A stretch of DNA of 64,000 nt from Herbaspirillum huttiense (GCF_004367745.1 NZ_CP037993.1:3844001-3908000); one strand, 5' to 3'; positions 1 to 8,596 are shown, numbered from the stretch's first letter. A program made the numbers and translations. Notes: generated by a model from the letters alone, not told the origin.

Positions 1-479
1 ACGCGCGCTGCAGAGACATGCACCTGCTGCACGCTCTCGGTGGCATTCATGACCGAGAGTGCGGCCGGGAAGAACGCGGCGATGGCCACCACCACCACGA
101 TGGGCAGGTTGCCGAAGCCCATCAGGATCAGGAACAGCGGCACCCAGGCAATCGAGGGAATCGATTGCAGAATCACGATGGCCGACTTCAGCACTTCACG
201 GAAGAAGAACAGCACCGCCCCGATCAGGCCGAATCCGATGCCCAGTGCCAGTGCCGAGCCATAGCCCAGGCCCAGGCGATAGAGACTGCCGAAGAGGGCC
301 GTGCGGAAGCTGCCGGACTGCACTTCCTCCACCAGCCGCGCGGCCACCTCGGGCACGCCCGGCATCAGGAAGGACGGCAGCGACCAGGCCGCGATCTGCC
401 ACATCAAAAGGATGAAGACGATGGCCAGCAGCATGGCCAGTTTCTTGCGGAGTCCGGTAACGCGACGCTGTGAGCTCAT
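1..479 (-). CDS. ABC transporter permease, SsuC/TauC type (partial)
   Basis: Inner-membrane permease of a nitrate/sulfonate/taurine-type importer. The reading frame starts at ATG 479 and runs off the left edge, so only about 159 N-terminal residues are seen. The start is a basic leader (MSSQRRVTG) followed by a hydrophobic segment at residues 14-32. Further membrane segments follow, with the family-typical stretch around ILQSIPSIAWVPLFLILMGF near residues 100-122. It lies 78 bases downstream of the substrate-binding gene on the same strand, completing ATPase, binding protein and permease. The family is clear; the substrate is not. Confidence 0.85.
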   Translation of the reverse strand, partial: MSSQRRVTGLRKKLAMLLAIVFILLMWQIAAWSLPSFLMPGVPEVAARLVEEVQSGSFRTALFGSLYRLGLGYGSALALGIGFGLIGAVLFFFREVLKSAIVILQSIPSIAWVPLFLILMGFGNLPIVVVVAIAAFFPAALSVMNATESVQQVHVSAAR

Positions 480-557
480 AAGGACAGGAAAGACAATGGC
501 CGGACAGGGTCCGGCCAGGGTGAAGACAAAAGGAAATCGATCAGGCGCAGTGCCGCA

Positions 558-1559
558 TCACAGCTTGCGCGCGTTCTGCCACGACAGGTCGGTGATGGAA
601 TTCACATCGAAGGGCTTGCCGTCGCGGGTCTTGAGCGAACCTTGCGATTGCAGGATATCGGCGATTTCCTGCATGCGGTCCTGGTCCTTCTTGCTGATCT
701 TGGGGGTGAAGGTCTGGCTCTTGATGGCGTCGCGGATGACGTCTTCACGCAGCATCTCGCCATGCTTCAGGGTCTTCAGGGTCGGTTCGGCGATGAAGTA
801 GCCGGCGATCAGCTTGGAGGCTTCGGCAGGCTTCTTCTGCAGCAGGGTGATGGCATCGCGTTGCGCATCCAGCGACTTCCAGACGGCATCGCGCTTCTTC
901 TTCAAGGTCTCGCCGGAAGTGATGACGACCATGCAGGGGAAGGGCCAGACTTCGCCGATTTCATAGACCTGCTTGACCGGTGCGATCAGTTGCGCAATGC
1001 GCGCCTGCGGCTCGAACAGGAAGGCAGCATCGACGCGCTTGCCCACCAGCGACTGCACCGCCACCTGGGGCGAGACGCCCATGACGTTGACGTCATCGGG
1101 CTTCACGCCCGCATCACGCAGGACCACGCCCTTGAGCACGGTGTCCGCGGTGCTGCCTTCGGCTTGCGAAGCCAGGGTCTTGCCCTTCAGGTCAGCGACC
1201 TTGTTGATGCCGGAATCCTCGCGCGCCACCAGGGCGTGATAGCCCAGTTGCGCCCCGCCGACCACCTTCAGGTCCGCGCCCTTGGAGGCCCAGGCCACGG
1301 CATTGGAGAAGCCGAACACGCCGCTGTCGAGCTGGCCGCCGACGATGGCCTTGACCAAGTCGGTGCCGGACTTGAATTCGATCAGTTCCACATCCAGTCC
1401 GTATTTCTTGTAGAGGCCGGCTTCATAGGCGGCCATGGCCTGGGCATCGTCCATGACGCGCAGGTAGCCGATCTTGAATTTTTCGAGGGCCAGGGCGTTG
1501 CCCGAGAAAGCCAGGGCTGCGGCGGTGATGGCCGGTGCCAGGATGCGTGCGAGTTTCAT
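558..1559 (-). CDS. ABC transporter substrate-binding protein, NMT1/SsuA-like
   Basis: Periplasmic binding protein of the same importer, 333 aa. A signal peptide covers about residues 1-24 (basic MKLAR, hydrophobic core, cleavage after ALA-LA). The mature part starts EKFKIGYLRVMDDAQ, the usual opening of NMT1/SsuA proteins, and has the repeated alpha/beta binding-lobe pattern (GQLDSGVFGFSNAVAWASKGA; DLKGKTLASQAEGST). The start is ATG 1559, whose bases overlap the TGA stop of the ATPase gene by 4, showing translational coupling; an in-frame upstream start would lie inside the ATPase gene. The substrate cannot be told: sulfonates, nitrate, pyrimidine precursors and aromatic acids all use this fold. 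Confidence 0.9.
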   Translation of the reverse strand: MKLARILAPAITAAALAFSGNALALEKFKIGYLRVMDDAQAMAAYEAGLYKKYGLDVELIEFKSGTDLVKAIVGGQLDSGVFGFSNAVAWASKGADLKVVGGAQLGYHALVAREDSGINKVADLKGKTLASQAEGSTADTVLKGVVLRDAGVKPDDVNVMGVSPQVAVQSLVGKRVDAAFLFEPQARIAQLIAPVKQVYEIGEVWPFPCMVVITSGETLKKKRDAVWKSLDAQRDAITLLQKKPAEASKLIAGYFIAEPTLKTLKHGEMLREDVIRDAIKSQTFTPKISKKDQDRMQEIADILQSQGSLKTRDGKPFDVNSITDLSWQNARKL

Positions 1560-2329
1560 ACTCCTACCCCTTCCAGGTTTTTTGCAAATTCGTCCTGCTC
1601 GGCGTGGATGCCCAGCAGGCAAAGGATTTCGCGGCGGGTGGCCGCAAATTCGGACAGGTCGTGCGTCTTTTCGTGATGCACGAGATTGAATTCCTTCAAG
1701 ACCTTGGCCGGACGCGGGCTGAACACGAAGATGCGGTCGGCCAGGAACAGCGCCTCATCGACATCGTGCGTCACCAGCACCACGGTCGGGCCCTGCTGGC
1801 GGATCAGGTCGCGCAGGGCATCCTGCAGGGTCATGCGGGTCAGCGCATCGAGCGCACCGAAGGGCTCGTCCAGCAGCAGCGCCTTGGGCTGCGAGATGAA
1901 GGCGCGCGCCAGGGCCGCGCGCTGGCGCATGCCGCCCGAGACCTGGTGCGGATAATAGTTTTCGAAACCCTTGAGCTTGACGTTCTCCAGCCAGACGCGG
2001 GCCTGGTCGGCGGATTTCTTCTTGTCGACATTCTGGAATTCCAGTGCCAGCGCCACGTTCTGCTGCAGCGTCAGCCAGGGATAGAGCGCGTTTTCCTGGA
2101 ACATCAGGGTGCGCTCGGGATGCGGTCCGCGAATGGCTTGGCCGTCGGCGGACACGGTGCCGCTGCTGGCTTTTTCCAGACCGGCGGCCATGTGCAGCAG
2201 GGTCGACTTGCCGCAGCCGGAGGGGCCGACCAGCGCGACCAGCTCTCCCGAGGCGATCTCGCGGGTGAATTCCTCGATCACGTGCAGGTCGCCGAAACGC
2301 TTGGCGACGTTGTTGAAAGATAGCTTCAT
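1556..2329 (-). CDS. ABC transporter ATP-binding protein, SsuB/TauB type
   Basis: Cytoplasmic ATPase subunit, 257 aa, first gene of the minus-strand transporter operon. Walker [10 protein letters not shown] is at residues 35-43, the signature is VSGGMRQR (family LSGGMRQR), and Walker B ALLLDEPFGALD is followed by the H-loop VLVTHDVDEAL. This SGGMRQR variant and the length are typical of the nitrate/sulfonate/taurine ATPase clade. It overlaps the binding-protein gene by 4 bases. The 215 bases upstream hold a palindrome that may be its control site. Confidence 0.92.
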   Translation of the reverse strand: MKLSFNNVAKRFGDLHVIEEFTREIASGELVALVGPSGCGKSTLLHMAAGLEKASSGTVSADGQAIRGPHPERTLMFQENALYPWLTLQQNVALALEFQNVDKKKSADQARVWLENVKLKGFENYYPHQVSGGMRQRAALARAFISQPKALLLDEPFGALDALTRMTLQDALRDLIRQQGPTVVLVTHDVDEALFLADRIFVFSPRPAKVLKEFNLVHHEKTHDLSEFAATRREILCLLGIHAEQDEFAKNLEGVGV

Positions 2330-2497
2330 GTGGTCCGCGGACGGGCCGCGCGTGGAATGGATGGAACGGAAGAGGCGCGCCGGTGCTGGCGCACGCGCCG
2401 GTCAGAAACTTCACAGGCTGCTCCAGCCTCCCCCATTGAGTCAGGCATGCACTGTACTGAGCCCGGCTATGCAAAACAACTACTTAAAAATCGTATG

Positions 2498-2518
2498 CTT
2501 ATTCGTATTTCGAATAAG
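2498..2518. promoter_or_regulatory. Perfect inverted repeat upstream of the ABC operon
   Basis: CTTATTCG, 5-base AT-only centre, CGAATAAG. It lies about 170 bases upstream of the ATPase start (2329) and 27 bases beyond the stop of the neighbouring SDR gene, inside an AT-rich patch that differs from the GC-rich surroundings. The symmetry and position fit an operator for the ABC operon. The binding protein is unknown. Confidence 0.45.
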
Positions 2519-2544
2519 AAAGGTGGGCAAAACGCATAAAGCCG

Positions 2545-3435
2545 TCAGCCCTTCGTCAGCCTTTGCTCCCGCCATTGGGTCAACAGGCTCTGCACATCGG
2601 GATAGCGCAACTGCACGCCCAGCTCCTGCTTGATGCGGGCATTGTGGAGGCGGCGCGATTCCGACATGAAGGACAGCATCATCGGCGAGACGCTGCGTTC
2701 CAGCTCGCTGCGCGGCAGGCGCGGCGGACGGGAAAGACCGGCGGCATCGGCCACGGCGTCGAAGTAGTCGCCCATCTTGAGGTCGGTGTCGTCGACAGCG
2801 TGATAGACGCGATTGGGCGCGCCCAGCCGCATCGCCGCCAGGCAGATGCGGGCCAGGTCGTCGGCGTGGATGTGGTTGGTATGCACGTCCTCCTGCGCCA
2901 CCAGCGCCGGCAGGCCCTTGTGCAGGCGCTCCAGCGGCAGGCGGTCGGCGGCGTAGATGCCCGGCACGCGCAGGATGGAGAGCTTGCCATGGCGGCGCCG
3001 GGCCCAGGCGCGCAGGACCGTTTCGGCGTCCACCCGGCGCACGGCGCGGGCGTTCTGCGGACGCACGCGCCGGGTCTCATCGAAACTTGCGCCAGCGCAA
3101 TCTCCGTAGACACCGGTAGTACTCACATAAACCAGGCGCGCGCCCTCGGGTAAAATGGCGGCCAAATTGCGAGTGCGGCGGTCGATGCGGCCCTCGGACT
3201 GCGGCGGCGCCAGATGCACGATGGTCGGTGCCAGGCGCGCCAGGCGGCCCAGCGTCAAGGGGGCGTCCAGGTCGGCCACGATGGGAATGGCCCCGGCGGC
3301 GCGCAGTTCGGCGCGGCGGTCGGGGTTGCTGGTCACGGCCAGTACGCGGTAGCGCGGCAGCAGCAGCGGCACCAGCCGCAGGCCGACATCGCCGCAGCCC
3401 AGGATCAGTACGCGGGGCAGGCCTAGTTTTTTCAC
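2545..3435 (-). CDS. NAD(P)-dependent SDR/epimerase-like protein
   Basis: Cytoplasmic Rossmann protein, 296 aa. An N-terminal nucleotide-binding motif (VLILGCGDVGLRLVPLLL, glycine pattern GCGDVG) is followed by a YVSTTGVYGDCAG segment, the extended-SDR active-site strand with Thr/Tyr, and a downstream HTNHIHADDLARICLAAM stretch typical of nucleoside-sugar epimerase relatives. The start is taken as GTG 3435, with TTG 3444 as an alternative. A long open frame continues upstream but is antisense to the next gene, so it is not part of the protein. It is divergent from the flavin reductase at 3472, sharing a 36-base gap. The substrate is unknown. Confidence 0.8.
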   Translation of the reverse strand: MKKLGLPRVLILGCGDVGLRLVPLLLPRYRVLAVTSNPDRRAELRAAGAIPIVADLDAPLTLGRLARLAPTIVHLAPPQSEGRIDRRTRNLAAILPEGARLVYVSTTGVYGDCAGASFDETRRVRPQNARAVRRVDAETVLRAWARRRHGKLSILRVPGIYAADRLPLERLHKGLPALVAQEDVHTNHIHADDLARICLAAMRLGAPNRVYHAVDDTDLKMGDYFDAVADAAGLSRPPRLPRSELERSVSPMMLSFMSESRRLHNARIKQELGVQLRYPDVQSLLTQWREQRLTKG

Positions 3436-3471
3436 GGTGTTCAATCCAAATTTATCCAGAAGCAGAATTGT

Positions 3472-4521
3472 ATGAGTTTCCAAGTCACAGTCCAGCCCAG
3501 CGGTCGCCAATTCTCCTGCGACGCCAGCGAATCCATCCTCACGGCCGCCATCCGCGCCGGTGTCGGCCTGCCCTACGGCTGCAAGAACGGCGCCTGCGGC
3601 TCCTGCAAGGGCAAGCTGGTCTCGGGTGAGGTCGAGCACGGTCCGCACCAGGTGCGCGCCCTCTCGGAGCACGAGCAGCAGTTGGGCCATGCCCTGTTCT
3701 GCGTGGCCAAGCCGCACAGCGACGTCACCATCGAAGCCCGCGAAGTGGCCGGCGTGGGCGAGATCCCGGTGCGCAAGCTGCCGGTGCGCGTGGCCAAGCT
3801 GGACAAGGTGGCCGACGACGTCATCATCCTCTCGCTGCAGCTGCCGGCCAACGACCGCCTGCAGTACAAGGCCGGCCAGTACGTGGAATTCCTGCTGCGC
3901 GACGGCAAGCGCCGCAGCTACAGCATGGCCACCGCCCCGCACAAGGATGAGCACATGAGCCTGCACATCCGCCACCTGCCGGGCGGCCTGTTCACCGACC
4001 AGGTCTTCACCACCCTGAAGGAACGCGACATCCTGCGCATCGAAGGCCCGCTGGGCACCTTCTTCCTGCGCGAGGATTCCGACAAACCCATCATCCTGCT
4101 GGCGTCCGGCACCGGCTTTGCGCCCATCAAGGCCATCGTCGAGCAGTTGGAACATGCGGGCTCGAAGCGCCCGGTGACGCTGTACTGGGGCGGCCGCCGC
4201 CCGCAGGACCTGTACATGAACGCCCTGTGCCAGCAGTGGGAGCAGGACCTGCCCAACTTCAAGTACGTGCCGGTGGTCTCGAATGCCCAGGCCGAGGACA
4301 ACTGGAGCGGCCGCACCGGCTTCGTCCACCGCGCCGTGATGGAAGACTTCCCCGACCTGTCGGGCCATCAGGTCTACGCCTGTGGCGCGCCGGTCGTGGT
4401 GGAATCGGCACAGCGCGACTTCAGCGCCGAATGCGGCCTGCCGGAAGACGAGTTCTATGCCGATTCCTTCACTTCCGAAGCCGACCTGGCCAAGGCCGTG
4501 TCGGACACGCCGGCCGCCTGA
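3472..4521 (+). CDS. 2Fe-2S ferredoxin/flavin reductase (CDP-6-deoxy-glucoseen reductase-like)
   Basis: Cytoplasmic electron-transfer flavoprotein, 349 aa, built as plant-type 2Fe-2S ferredoxin, FAD domain and NAD domain. Cluster ligands are Cys37, Cys42, Cys45 and Cys77. The FAD motif RSYS is at 148-151, and the NAD-binding GTGFAP is at 213-218 with a C-terminal YACGAPVVVESA. This order matches AscD/RfbI-type reductases and aromatic oxygenase reductases. No dehydratase or oxygenase partner is beside it, so the sugar-reductase name is only a family label; it probably serves an unlinked iron-sulfur oxygenase or reductive enzyme. Confidence 0.88.
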   Translation: MSFQVTVQPSGRQFSCDASESILTAAIRAGVGLPYGCKNGACGSCKGKLVSGEVEHGPHQVRALSEHEQQLGHALFCVAKPHSDVTIEAREVAGVGEIPVRKLPVRVAKLDKVADDVIILSLQLPANDRLQYKAGQYVEFLLRDGKRRSYSMATAPHKDEHMSLHIRHLPGGLFTDQVFTTLKERDILRIEGPLGTFFLREDSDKPIILLASGTGFAPIKAIVEQLEHAGSKRPVTLYWGGRRPQDLYMNALCQQWEQDLPNFKYVPVVSNAQAEDNWSGRTGFVHRAVMEDFPDLSGHQVYACGAPVVVESAQRDFSAECGLPEDEFYADSFTSEADLAKAVSDTPAA

Positions 4522-4679
4522 CGGGCCGGGTGCGGGCGCCGGTGCTGTCATGCCGGCGTCACGCACATTTGCGAAGATGCCGCGCAAGCCTGATGCCGCG
4601 CGGCCCGGCGAGATGCGATGAAATTGCAACGGTGGCCCGCCCGATGCGCCTGCAAGCGGCTCCGGCGGGAAATTTCTTT

Positions 4680-4708
4680 TTGACGCTCTGCGCAAAACGT
4701 CCTAAACT
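4680..4708 (+). promoter_or_regulatory. Sigma-70 promoter TTGACG-17-TAAACT
   Basis: The -35 TTGACG is at 4680-4685, the -10 TAAACT at 4703-4708, and the spacer is exactly 17 bases. Transcription would begin about 4715, at or just before the ATG of the mini-ORF at 4716. It sits in a 420-base gap (4522-4941) that otherwise holds only the mini-ORF and the terminator at 4802. Confidence 0.7.
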
Positions 4709-4715
4709 TCACCGC

Positions 4716-4784
4716 ATGATCGCCAACGCCACATTCTTACGACGCCGCAGCCAACCTGAGAAAGGTTTGCTGCTGCGCGCGTGA
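4716..4784 (+). CDS. Candidate leaderless leader peptide (22 aa)
   Basis: Short frame MIANATFLRRRSQPEKGLLLRA. There is no Shine-Dalgarno sequence; the ATG lies 7 bases after the -10 element, so the mRNA would be leaderless. It has three consecutive arginine codons (CGA CGC CGC) and a later CGC. An intrinsic terminator follows 17 bases after the stop, and the aminotransferase gene follows 110 bases beyond that. The arrangement resembles a transcription-attenuation leader, and arginine codons ahead of an argD-type gene would suit that. It could equally be a roughly 115-base small RNA. I see no clear antiterminator pairing. Confidence 0.4.
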   Translation: MIANATFLRRRSQPEKGLLLRA

Positions 4785-4801
4785 AGTGAAACGAATCGCG
4801 A

Positions 4802-4831
4802 AGCCACAGGCAAACCCTGTGGCTTTTTTTT
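4802..4831 (+). terminator. Intrinsic terminator before argD
   Basis: The 9-bp perfect stem AGCCACAGG/CCTGTGGCT (4802-4810 and 4816-4824) has a 5-base loop and is followed by a run of T to 4831. It lies between the promoter at 4680 and the aminotransferase start at 4942, so it either ends a small transcript or acts as an attenuator. Confidence 0.85.
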
Positions 4832-4941
4832 ATTCGCCATTTTGGGTCTGTCGTGCGCCTGCCGCCTAGCGCTTAGTGCTCATGTGTCAGCAACGGTCTG
4901 CACTACCCTCCCAACCACCCTATTCTTGCAGGAGCCTTTCG

Positions 4942-6144
4942 ATGCAATACAGCCAGTCCGACACCAACAAGCTGATGTATGTCACCAACCGCCCCGAGCT
5001 GGTCTTCACCGAAGGCCATGGCATGTGGTTGACCGACCATAACGGCAAGCGCTATCTCGACTACCTGCAAGGCTGGGCGGTCAACACCCTGGGCCACTCG
5101 CCGCAATGTATCGCCGACGCCCTGAACGCCCAGAGCAAGAAGCTGATCAACCCGTCGCCGGCCTTCTACAATGCGCCCTCCATGGAACTGGCCGAGCTGC
5201 TGACGGCCAACTCGGTGTTCGACCGCGTGTTCTTCGCCAACAGCGGTGCCGAGGCCAACGAAGGCGCCATCAAGCTGGCCCGCAAGTGGGGCAAGAAGAA
5301 CCCGGCCGCCGATGGCTCCTCGCGCTTCGAGATCATCACCTTCAAGCACAGCTTCCACGGCCGTACCCTGGCCACCATGTCGGCCAGCGGCAAGGATGGC
5401 TGGGACACCATGTTCGCCCCGCAGGTGCCGGGCTTCCCCAAGGCCATCCTGAATGACCTGGCCAGCGTCGAAGCGCTGATCGGCAGCCACACCGTGGCCG
5501 TGATGCTGGAGCCGGTGCAGGGCGAAGGCGGCGTCATCCCGGCGACCAAGGAATTCATGCAAGGCCTGCGTCGCCTGACCAAGGAAAAGAACCTGCTGCT
5601 GATCGTCGATGAAGTGCAAGCCGGCATGGGCCGTACCGGCCAGCTGTTCGCCTACCAGCACTCCGGCATCGAACCGGACATCATGACCCTGGCCAAGGGT
5701 ATCGGCGGCGGCGTGCCGCTGGCGGCCCTGCTGGCGCGTGAAGAAATCGCCTGCTTCGAAGCCGGCGAACAAGGCGGTACCTACAACGGCAACCCGCTGA
5801 TGACCGCCGTGGGCGTGGCCGTGATCAAGGAACTGCTCAAGCCCGGCTTCATGGAATCGGTGCGCGAGCGCGGCCAGTACCTGCGCCAGCGTTCGCTGGA
5901 AATCTCCGAGAAGTATGGTTTCGAAGGCGAGCGTGGCGAAGGCCTGCTGCGTGCCCTGCAACTGGGCCGCGACATCGGCCCGCAGATCGTCGAAGCCGCA
6001 CGCAACCTGGAACCGGTGGGCCTGCTGCTGAACTCGCCGCGCCCGAACCTGCTGCGCTTCATGCCGGCCCTGAACGTGACCAAGGAAGAGATCGACCAGA
6101 TGTTCTCCATGCTGGAAGACGTCCTGGCCAAGATCGGGAAGTAA
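4942..6144 (+). CDS. argD: Acetylornithine transaminase family protein
   Basis: PLP-dependent class III aminotransferase, 400 aa, expected to interconvert N-acetylornithine and the semialdehyde in arginine synthesis. Seen: phosphate-loop residues NSGAEAN (100-106), Asp223 in IVDEVQAG holding the pyridine nitrogen, Schiff-base Lys252 in [11 protein letters not shown], and the [15 protein letters not shown] stretch. The start ATG 4942 has AGGAGC 6 bases upstream; a longer frame from 4876 lacks one. The NlpC gene follows after 3 bases. Succinylornithine or other omega-aminotransferase activity is possible. The Arg-rich mini-ORF upstream suggests attenuation. Confidence 0.85.
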   Translation: MQYSQSDTNKLMYVTNRPELVFTEGHGMWLTDHNGKRYLDYLQGWAVNTLGHSPQCIADALNAQSKKLINPSPAFYNAPSMELAELLTANSVFDRVFFANSGAEANEGAIKLARKWGKKNPAADGSSRFEIITFKHSFHGRTLATMSASGKDGWDTMFAPQVPGFPKAILNDLASVEALIGSHTVAVMLEPVQGEGGVIPATKEFMQGLRRLTKEKNLLLIVDEVQAGMGRTGQLFAYQHSGIEPDIMTLAKGIGGGVPLAALLAREEIACFEAGEQGGTYNGNPLMTAVGVAVIKELLKPGFMESVRERGQYLRQRSLEISEKYGFEGERGEGLLRALQLGRDIGPQIVEAARNLEPVGLLLNSPRPNLLRFMPALNVTKEEIDQMFSMLEDVLAKIGK

Positions 6145-6147
6145 GCG

Positions 6148-6705
6148 ATGGCGGGACGCGCGAGGATGGCATTGACGCACAGGGCCGCTGCGCCCTCTTC
6201 CCGGTCGGCACTGGCTGCAGTATGTGCGGCACTGGTGCTGGCCGCCTGCGGCACGGCACCGACCGCGCCCCCCATCGCCCGGCTGCCCGGTGCCCCGCAA
6301 TCGCAGGCACCGGCGCTGCCGGCCACCGACAATGGCAATGAAGTGGCGCTCTATGCGCTCTCGCTGATCGATACCGGCTACCGCTTCGGTGGCAAGAATC
6401 CGTCGGCGGGTCTCGATTGCAGCGGCATGGTCAGCTACATCTTCGGCCAGGCCGCCAATTACCGCATCAGCGGCAGTGCCGCCGACATCGCCCGCCAGGG
6501 CCGCCAGATCGATCCTTCGCAATTGCGCGCGGGTGACCTGGTGTTCTTCAATACCCAGAACCGTCCCTTCTCGCACGTGGGCATCTATCTCGGCGATGGC
6601 CGCTTCGTGCATGCGCCCTCCACCAATGGCAAGGTGCACATCACGCGCATGGACAATCCCTATTTCTCGCGCCGCTTCGAAATGGCGCGCACCTACTTCA
6701 ACTGA
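6148..6705 (+). CDS. NlpC/P60 (C40) cell-wall peptidase lipoprotein
   Basis: Probable murein endopeptidase, 185 aa, anchored by lipid. A lipobox LAAC puts the lipidated Cys at 34; a Pro/Ala-rich linker covers 36-60; the NlpC/P60 domain covers about 63-185 with catalytic Cys91 in GLDCSGMVSYIF, His143 in FSHVGIYLGDG and a third polar site at His155 in RFVHAP. The start ATG 6148 has GGAAG upstream; Met7 is an alternative. It follows argD by 3 bases and is probably cotranscribed. It converges on the GntR gene, and the two gene ends share a 14-bp tandem duplication. Confidence 0.88.
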   Translation: MAGRARMALTHRAAAPSSRSALAAVCAALVLAACGTAPTAPPIARLPGAPQSQAPALPATDNGNEVALYALSLIDTGYRFGGKNPSAGLDCSGMVSYIFGQAANYRISGSAADIARQGRQIDPSQLRAGDLVFFNTQNRPFSHVGIYLGDGRFVHAPSTNGKVHITRMDNPYFSRRFEMARTYFN

Positions 6706-6720
6706 ACTACTTCAACTGAA
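6693..6720. repeat. Perfect tandem duplication of 14 bp at two convergent stop codons
   Basis: CTACTTCAACTGAA occurs twice head to tail (6693-6706 and 6707-6720). The first copy supplies the NlpC stop TGA (6703-6705); the second supplies the GntR stop, read as TAG on the other strand (6707-6709). Confidence 0.9.
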
Positions 6721-7480
6721 GCGAAGTCTTGCGGGCGGGCCGTTTGCGCGGCGCGCTCTCCTGCTGCTGGCGGTTGCCGTATTCCCGGATCAGATTGGCG
6801 CTGTAGCGCGTGAAGGCGATGTCCATGTGGCGCCGCATGGCCGCGCGCGCCTGTTCAGGGTTGCGCTCGCGCAGGGCCTGCATGATGAGGCCGTGCTCCT
6901 CGATGGCTTCCTGCCACACGCGGGTGCCGTCAAAGTGGCTGTGCAGGCGCTCGAACAGCGGGCCCAGGCGGGCATCGAAGAGCTGCGTCACCAGCCCGAC
7001 CAGCACGCTGTTGCCGGTGGCCTCGGCCAGGCGGATGTGAAAGAGGCGATCGGCTTCCAGCGGATCGATGCCCGCTTCGGCATGCGCGATCATGAGCGAG
7101 TAGGCTTCCTCGACGGCCGCGATCTGCTGCTTGCTGCCATGCTGGGCGGCGGCATAGGCCACTTCGCCTTCGATCATCTCGCGCGCACGGATCAGTTCCA
7201 GCGGTCCTTCCTCGCCGGACAGGTCATGCCGCAGCTCACGCTGCATGGGCGGTGCACAGACATAAATGCCCGAGCCCATGCGTACTTCGATGTAGCCCTC
7301 CACCTCGAGCGCAATGAGCGCTTCGCGCAACGATGGACGGCTCACGCCCAGCTGTACCGACAGTTCACGCTCGGACGGCAGGCGTGAACCGACGGCGAAT
7401 TCTCCGTCCACGATCAGCTTGCGCAGCTGGTCGCTGATCTGCCGGTACAAGCGCTGCGGTTCAATCGCTTCGATGGGCAT
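6707..7480 (-). CDS. GntR-family regulator, FadR/FCD subfamily
   Basis: DNA-binding repressor, 257 aa. The winged helix-turn-helix covers residues 8-75 (LYRQISDQLRKLIVDGEFAVGS, then SERELSVQLGVSRPSLREAL). The C-terminal all-helical FCD domain binds an acid ligand, with metal-ligand-like His residues in the FHIRLAEATGN and RRHMDIAF helices. It is the last gene of the minus-strand operon, 8 bases after the Ldh gene. Two TGGTnTnACCA palindromes at 11974 and 12196 match the operator form of this subfamily, so it probably represses both divergent arms until a sugar acid or its product binds. The ligand is inferred, not known. Confidence 0.9.
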   Translation of the reverse strand: MPIEAIEPQRLYRQISDQLRKLIVDGEFAVGSRLPSERELSVQLGVSRPSLREALIALEVEGYIEVRMGSGIYVCAPPMQRELRHDLSGEEGPLELIRAREMIEGEVAYAAAQHGSKQQIAAVEEAYSLMIAHAEAGIDPLEADRLFHIRLAEATGNSVLVGLVTQLFDARLGPLFERLHSHFDGTRVWQEAIEEHGLIMQALRERNPEQARAAMRRHMDIAFTRYSANLIREYGNRQQQESAPRKRPARKTSLQLK

Positions 7481-7488
7481 GATGGTCC

Positions 7489-8550
7489 TCAGGCGAGGGT
7501 CGGGGGAAACTCCAGATCGTAGGCGGCACCGGCTTCACGCAGCATGGGCGCAATGGTCGGATGCAGGGTCACGCCTTGCGCCAGCTGCTCGGCGCGGCGC
7601 TGCATGCCACGGTCGCCGGGCATGCGCACCTGGCCCACGCCGGGGCGCGGCGGATTGCTGCGGCAGGCCTGCGCGATGTGATCCATCTGGCGCTTGAAGT
7701 CCTGCTCGCCGCCGAAGGCCGACGGATCATAGAGCGACATGAACACCGTCGCCCCCCAGCCCGCTGCCGGATCGGCACGCCCGAAACCGGACAGGCCACC
7801 CGTCAACGCCTCGATCAGCACGGCCAGCCCGAAGCCCTTGTGCCCTGCCGAGAGCCCGCCCAGCGGCAGGATGGTGCCCGGCGGCGTGGCCGAGAGCACG
7901 GCCGGATCGCGGCTGGGATGACCGGCGCCATCGATGAGCCATTCTTCCTCGAACTGCTTGCCGGCCTTGTGCAGGCGATTGCTCATGCCGTTGGTGGTGA
8001 TGGAGGCCGAGATGTCGACCAGGAAGGGCGTGCCGGAAGTGGGAATGCCGGCCGCAATCGGATTGGGCGTAAACACCGCCTGCGTACCACCGAAGGGGGC
8101 CACGCTCTGCACCGCAGGGTCCGAGCTGGCCAGGATCATCATGAAGCCCTCTTGCGTGGCACGCAGCAGATAGGCGGCCAGGCAGGCGATGTGATGGCTG
8201 TGGTGAATGGTCAGCGAAGCGGTGCCATAGTCGCGCGCCTTGGGGATCAGTGCATCGATGCCTTGATGCACCAGCCACGGCCCGGGCAGGCGGCGGCCAT
8301 CCCAGGCCAGCGCGGCGGCGCGCTCCGAGAGCACCTCGGGTTGGCCGGTTTTGGCCATGCTGCCCTTTTCCAGTTCCTTGACGTAGGGGGCCAGCAGCGC
8401 CAGCCCGTGCGTGTCGTGGCCCAGCAGGTCGCCATCGACCAACGTGGCGGCGACACTGTCAGCCTTGTCGGCCTCCAGGCCTGCGCGCTGCAACAGAGTG
8501 GATGCGAACTGACGCAGGGCGTCAGCGGAGAAACGTTCGGGCATTGCCAT
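7489..8550 (-). CDS. Ldh-family malate/lactate/ureidoglycolate dehydrogenase
   Basis: NAD(P)-dependent 2-hydroxyacid oxidoreductase of the type II malate/L-lactate dehydrogenase fold, 353 aa, cytoplasmic. Family landmarks: GHDTHGLALLAPYVKELEKG near residue 45, TIHHSHHIACLAAYLLRA around 130-150, TPNPIAAGIPTSG, and LGGLSAGHKGFGLAVLIEALTGGLSG near 240. ATG 8550 is chosen because AGGTGG lies 5 bases upstream; two in-frame Met codons further up have none. It lies between the TctA permease and the GntR gene. Its place beside acid uptake genes suggests it oxidises the imported 2-hydroxyacid or reduces a 2-keto product. Confidence 0.85.
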   Translation of the reverse strand: MAMPERFSADALRQFASTLLQRAGLEADKADSVAATLVDGDLLGHDTHGLALLAPYVKELEKGSMAKTGQPEVLSERAAALAWDGRRLPGPWLVHQGIDALIPKARDYGTASLTIHHSHHIACLAAYLLRATQEGFMMILASSDPAVQSVAPFGGTQAVFTPNPIAAGIPTSGTPFLVDISASITTNGMSNRLHKAGKQFEEEWLIDGAGHPSRDPAVLSATPPGTILPLGGLSAGHKGFGLAVLIEALTGGLSGFGRADPAAGWGATVFMSLYDPSAFGGEQDFKRQMDHIAQACRSNPPRPGVGQVRMPGDRGMQRRAEQLAQGVTLHPTIAPMLREAGAAYDLEFPPTLA

Positions 8551-8596
8551 GGAACCACCTTTCCTTGCTTGAATCATCGATTGAAATCTTTTCACC

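Noticed and set aside
2545..4695. A 716-codon frame merging the SDR protein with upstream sequence
   Set aside because: The N-terminal 420 residues are antisense to the 2Fe-2S reductase. The Rossmann protein itself begins at about 3435.
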